The notes under the pieces: model-generated | What the model was told of the DNA's origin: nothing | The model's input: the letters and a program-made list of their open reading frames with translations, nothing else | Database searches by the model: none | Source: Paraburkholderia sp. DHOC27 | GTDB taxonomy: Bacteria > Pseudomonadota > Gammaproteobacteria > Burkholderiales > Burkholderiaceae | Direction: 5' to 3' | NCBI RefSeq assembly: GCF_003429005.1 | Contig: NZ_QVQV01000002.1 | Location: 496,001 to 560,000 of the forward strand | DNA: 64,000 nt | Program-made: the position numbers and the translations under genes | Shown here: in pieces, positions 60,951 through 64,000 of the stretch | How positions within the stretch are numbered: position 1 is the first letter of the stretch | Layout of the letters: each line of letters begins with the position of its first letter

Positions 60951-62237
60951 TTACAGGTCGAGCAGCAGACGCGCCGGATCTTCCAGCGCATCCTTCATGG
61001 CGACCAGCGACAGCACCGCTTCGCGACCGTCGATGATCCGGTGGTCGTACGACAGCGCCAGATAGTTCATCGGGCGGATCACGATCTGGCCGTTTTCGAC
61101 CACTGCGCGTTCCTTGGTGGCGTGCACGCCGAGAATCGCGGATTGCGGCGGGTTGATGATCGGCGTCGACAGCATCGAACCAAACACTCCGCCGTTCGAG
61201 ATCGAGAACGTACCGCCGGTCATTTCTTCGATGGACAGCTTGCCGTCCTTCGCCTTCTGGCCGAATTCAGCGATCTTCTTTTCGATGTCGGCGAGGCTCA
61301 GCTGATCTGCGTTGCGCAGGATCGGCACCACCAGGCCACGCGGCGAACCGACCGCGATACCGATGTCGAAGTAACCGTGATAGACGATGTCGTTGCCGTC
61401 GATCGACGCATTCACCAGCGGGAACTTCTTCAGTGCATGCACCGCTGCCTTGACGAAGAACGACATGAAGCCGAGCTTCACGCCATGTTCCTTCTCGAAG
61501 CGGTCCTTGTACTTGTTGCGCAGGTCCATCACCGGCGCCATGTTCACTTCGTTGAACGTCGTGAGGATGGCGTTGGTTTGCTGCGACTCGAGCAGACGCT
61601 CGGCGATACGCGCACGCAGACGCGACATCGGCACGCGCTGTTCCGGACGGTCCTTCAGCGAGGCGTCGGCAGAGACCGGTGCCTTGACGTCCGGCAGCGA
61701 CGGCTTGGCCGCCTTCGGTGCGGCAGCCGGTGCCGGTGCTGCGGCCTTGGCAGCCGGAGCGCCTGCGGTCAGCACGTCACCCTTGGTGATGCGGCCGTCG
61801 CGGCCGGTGCCCGACACGTCGCCTGCGCCGAGGCCCTTCTCGGCCATCAGCTTGCCGGCGGCGGGCGAAGCTGCGGTGTTCGCACCCGTTGCGGATGCGG
61901 CTTGTGCAGCGGCAGGAGCCGGTGCGGCAGCGGGTGCCGGCGCGGCTTCCGGAGCCGGCTTCACTTCGGCTTCGACAGCAGCGGCGCCAGCCTTGCCTTC
62001 GGTGTCGATCTTGGCGATCACCTGATCGGCCGTGACGGTGTCGCCGTCGTTCGCGATCACTTGAGCCAGCACGCCGGCTGAGGGAGCCGGCACTTCCAGC
62101 ACGACCTTGTCGGTCTCGATTTCGATGAGGATCTCGTCTTGCGCGACAGCCTCGCCGGGTTTCTTCTTCCACTGCAGCATGGTGGCTTCCGAAACCGACT
62201 CCGAAAGCTGCGGGACCTTGACTTCAACAATAGACAT
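60951..62237 (-). CDS. sucB: Dihydrolipoyl succinyltransferase (E2 of 2-oxoglutarate dehydrogenase)
   Basis: The 428-residue E2 has one lipoyl domain (1-76, lipoylated Lys44 in IETDKVV), an Ala/Pro linker, the E3-binding domain ([30 protein letters not shown] by its ends at about 125-155) and the catalytic domain with [12 protein letters not shown]. Start ATG 62237 has AGGAA upstream. It follows sucA in the standard operon. Confidence 0.96.
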   Translation of the reverse strand: MSIVEVKVPQLSESVSEATMLQWKKKPGEAVAQDEILIEIETDKVVLEVPAPSAGVLAQVIANDGDTVTADQVIAKIDTEGKAGAAAVEAEVKPAPEAAPAPAAAPAPAAAQAASATGANTAASPAAGKLMAEKGLGAGDVSGTGRDGRITKGDVLTAGAPAAKAAAPAPAAAPKAAKPSLPDVKAPVSADASLKDRPEQRVPMSRLRARIAERLLESQQTNAILTTFNEVNMAPVMDLRNKYKDRFEKEHGVKLGFMSFFVKAAVHALKKFPLVNASIDGNDIVYHGYFDIGIAVGSPRGLVVPILRNADQLSLADIEKKIAEFGQKAKDGKLSIEEMTGGTFSISNGGVFGSMLSTPIINPPQSAILGVHATKERAVVENGQIVIRPMNYLALSYDHRIIDGREAVLSLVAMKDALEDPARLLLDL

Positions 62238-62312
62238 TGTGATTTTTCCTGAATACGTATCTGGTGACAACGAACCGTCTGCGAACCGTGGATGAACCGT
62301 CACTCGCGGTCG

Positions 62313-62335
62313 GGGAAAGCGCGCTGCGCTTTCCC
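62313..62335 (-). promoter_or_regulatory. Hairpin between sucA and sucB
   Basis: GGGAAAGCGC and GCGCTTTCCC form a perfect ten-base-pair stem with a GCT loop 17 bases after the sucA stop. There is no U tract, so mRNA processing or stabilisation is more likely than termination. Confidence 0.55.
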
Positions 62336-62351
62336 GGTTCGCTTGTTGTGG

Positions 62352-64000
62352 TTATTTGGCGATCGACGAGCTCTTCAGACGGCCGAACGCACCTTCGACC
62401 AGCGCCTTCTGCTGTTCGTAATGCTTCGCGTAGTAGCCGACTGCAGGCGATGCCGAGGCCGGACGGCCGCTGTATGCCAGCTTCTGTCCATCCTTCATGC
62501 CGTCCTTCAGGTGGTGCTCGATGTAGAACCACGGGCCTTGATTCTGCGGCTCGTCCTGCACCCACACCACTTCGGTGGCATTGTCGTACTTCTTCATTTC
62601 CGCTTCGAACTGCTTGTGCGCGAACGGATAGAGCTGTTCGATACGGATGATCGCGACGTCGTTGGCCTTCGCTTCGCGGCGATGGGCCACCAGGTCGTAA
62701 TACACGCGGCCCGAGCAGGCGATCACGCGCTTGACCTTCTTCGCTTCGATGGCTTCGTCCACTTCGCCGAGGATCGGCTGGAACGCGCCCTTCGCCAGTT
62801 CGGACAGGTCCGACACGGCTTCCTTGTGACGCAGCAGCGACTTCGGCGTGAAGACGATGAGCGGCTTGCGGAACAGGCGGATCATCTGACGGCGCAGCAG
62901 GTGGAACATCTGTGCCGGCGTGGTGGGCTGAACGACCTGCATGTTGTGGTCTGCGCACAGTTGCAGGAAACGCTCGATACGCGCCGACGAGTGCTCCGGA
63001 CCCTGACCTTCGTAGCCGTGCGGCAGCAGCATCGTGAGACCCGACACGCGGCCCCACTTCACTTCGCCCGACGAGATGAACTGGTCGATCACGACCTGCG
63101 CGCCGTTCACGAAGTCGCCGAACTGCGCTTCCCACGCGACGAACGTGTTCGGCTCAGCGGTCGAGTAACCGTATTCGAAGCCAAGCACGGCTTCTTCCGA
63201 CAGCACCGAGTCGATCACCGAGAACTTCGCCTGACCTTCGGCGATGTTCTGCAGCGGCACGTACGTGCCGTCGTTCCAGCGCTCGCGGTTCTGGTCGTGC
63301 AGCACCGCGTGACGGTGCGTGAACGTGCCGCGGCCCGAGTCCTGACCGGTCAGGCGCACGGCGTAGCCGGAAGCGACCAGCGACGCGAACGCCAGATGTT
63401 CGCCCATGCCCCAGTCGAGCTTCGCTTCACCACGGCCCATGGCACGGCGGTCGTTGATGACGCGCTCGACGAGCGGGTGCACCTTGAAGTTTTCCGGGAT
63501 CGTGGTGATGCGTTCGGCGAGGCGCTTGAGTTCGGCGAGCGGCACGGCCGTATCAGCCGCGTCGGTCCACTTGCGGTTCAGGAACGGCACCCAGTCCACT
63601 GCGTACTTGCTCTTGTAGTTCGAGAGCACCGGGTCGACGGTGTGATGGCCTTCGTCCATCGCCTTGCGGTAGGCCTTGACGAATTCGTCGCCTTCTTCCG
63701 CGGTGATCACGCCTTGCTGCACCAGCTTTTCAGCGTACAGCGCGCGCGTGCCCGGATGCTTGGCAATCGTCTTGTACATCAGCGGCTGCGTGACCGCCGG
63801 CGTGTCCTGCTCGTTGTGGCCCAGCTTGCGGAAGCAGACGATGTCGACCACGACGTCCTTGTGGAACTGCATGCGGAAGTCGATGGCGATCTGCGTAGCC
63901 AGCACCACGGCTTCGGGATCGTCGCCGTTCACGTGCAGCACCGGTGCTTCGATCATCTTGACGACGTCCGAGCAGTACAGCGTCGAGCGCGAGTCGCGCG
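62352..64000 (-). CDS. sucA: 2-Oxoglutarate dehydrogenase E1 (N-terminus beyond window)
   Basis: The frame is open through the right edge, so the N-terminal part is missing; 548 codons are present. The window holds the second half of the thiamine-diphosphate enzyme: APVLHVNGDDPEAV, RKLGHNEQDTPAVTQPLMY, LDWGMGEHLAFASL, GRGTFTHRHAVLHDQ, FGDFVNGAQVVIDQFI, LLPHGYEGQGPEHSSARIERFLQL and the final EPQNQGPWFYIEHHL. It decarboxylates 2-oxoglutarate in the citric-acid cycle and passes the succinyl group to SucB. Confidence 0.97.
   Translation of the reverse strand, partial: RDSRSTLYCSDVVKMIEAPVLHVNGDDPEAVVLATQIAIDFRMQFHKDVVVDIVCFRKLGHNEQDTPAVTQPLMYKTIAKHPGTRALYAEKLVQQGVITAEEGDEFVKAYRKAMDEGHHTVDPVLSNYKSKYAVDWVPFLNRKWTDAADTAVPLAELKRLAERITTIPENFKVHPLVERVINDRRAMGRGEAKLDWGMGEHLAFASLVASGYAVRLTGQDSGRGTFTHRHAVLHDQNRERWNDGTYVPLQNIAEGQAKFSVIDSVLSEEAVLGFEYGYSTAEPNTFVAWEAQFGDFVNGAQVVIDQFISSGEVKWGRVSGLTMLLPHGYEGQGPEHSSARIERFLQLCADHNMQVVQPTTPAQMFHLLRRQMIRLFRKPLIVFTPKSLLRHKEAVSDLSELAKGAFQPILGEVDEAIEAKKVKRVIACSGRVYYDLVAHRREAKANDVAIIRIEQLYPFAHKQFEAEMKKYDNATEVVWVQDEPQNQGPWFYIEHHLKDGMKDGQKLAYSGRPASASPAVGYYAKHYEQQKALVEGAFGRLKSSSIAK

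Overview
The window is high-GC chromosomal DNA from a betaproteobacterium of the Burkholderia/Paraburkholderia group. This rests on the family content and gene order: sucA-sucB-lpdA-zapE, a complete tad/Flp pilus locus of Burkholderia type, an Hfq-like protein with a long tail, DUF2968, DUF3613 and DUF1571 proteins, and a PsrA-type fatty-acid degradation cluster. Assignment to genus is inference, because no rRNA is present.

Region 1 (1-11.6 kb) is the most unusual part. It holds five small genes for peptides with a shared double-glycine leader (3569-3850, 10110-10328, 10592-10858, 10920-11180, 11244-11501). Two of the transcription units start at well-formed sigma-54 promoters placed at exactly the same distance from the start codon. 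Around them lie a TolC/NodT-type outer-membrane lipoprotein, a double-FHA membrane protein cut by the window edge, a caspase-fold protein fused to a formylglycine-enzyme-like domain, a transmembrane Ser/Thr kinase, and two tandem DUF4399 proteins. I read this as a candidate peptide export and signalling system controlled by phosphorylation. The C39-peptidase ABC exporter and membrane-fusion protein it would need are not in the window.

Region 2 (11.9-17.6 kb) has an SDR oxidoreductase, tRNA-Leu(CAG), an AraC regulator, a DUF4863 protein, a ClC channel and an MFS carboxylate transporter. Region 3 (17.8-28.7 kb) is a beta-oxidation cluster: a PsrA-like repressor with its own operator, FadE, a long FabG-type reductase, a MaoC hydratase, a FadI-type thiolase, FadD and a DUF1571 protein. 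Region 4 (28.7-33.1 kb, minus strand) is an ECF sigma/anti-sigma operon with a small lipoprotein in front, and behind it a Gly/His-rich secreted protein, a p-cresol-methylhydroxylase-like flavoprotein and a small Tat-exported protein. Region 5 (33.4-36.2 kb) holds the Hfq-like protein, two small proteins and LtrA.

Region 6 (36.5-50.8 kb, minus strand) is the tad locus in the order flp, cpaA, tadE, cpaB, cpaC, cpaE, cpaF, tadB, tadC, tadD, DUF3613, tadG, sigma-54 activator, DUF2968. Region 7 (51.4-56.5 kb) pairs two paralogous Gly/Ser/Thr-rich lipoproteins with a TpsB-type outer-membrane transporter and no recognisable TpsA, which suggests a surface-display system of unusual kind. Region 8 (56.8-64 kb) has a DUF2147 protein, a shortened IS5-type transposase with a new tail that looks domesticated, zapE, and the 2-oxoglutarate dehydrogenase operon (sucA partial at the right edge). 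No CRISPR array, rRNA, intact insertion sequence or prophage was seen.
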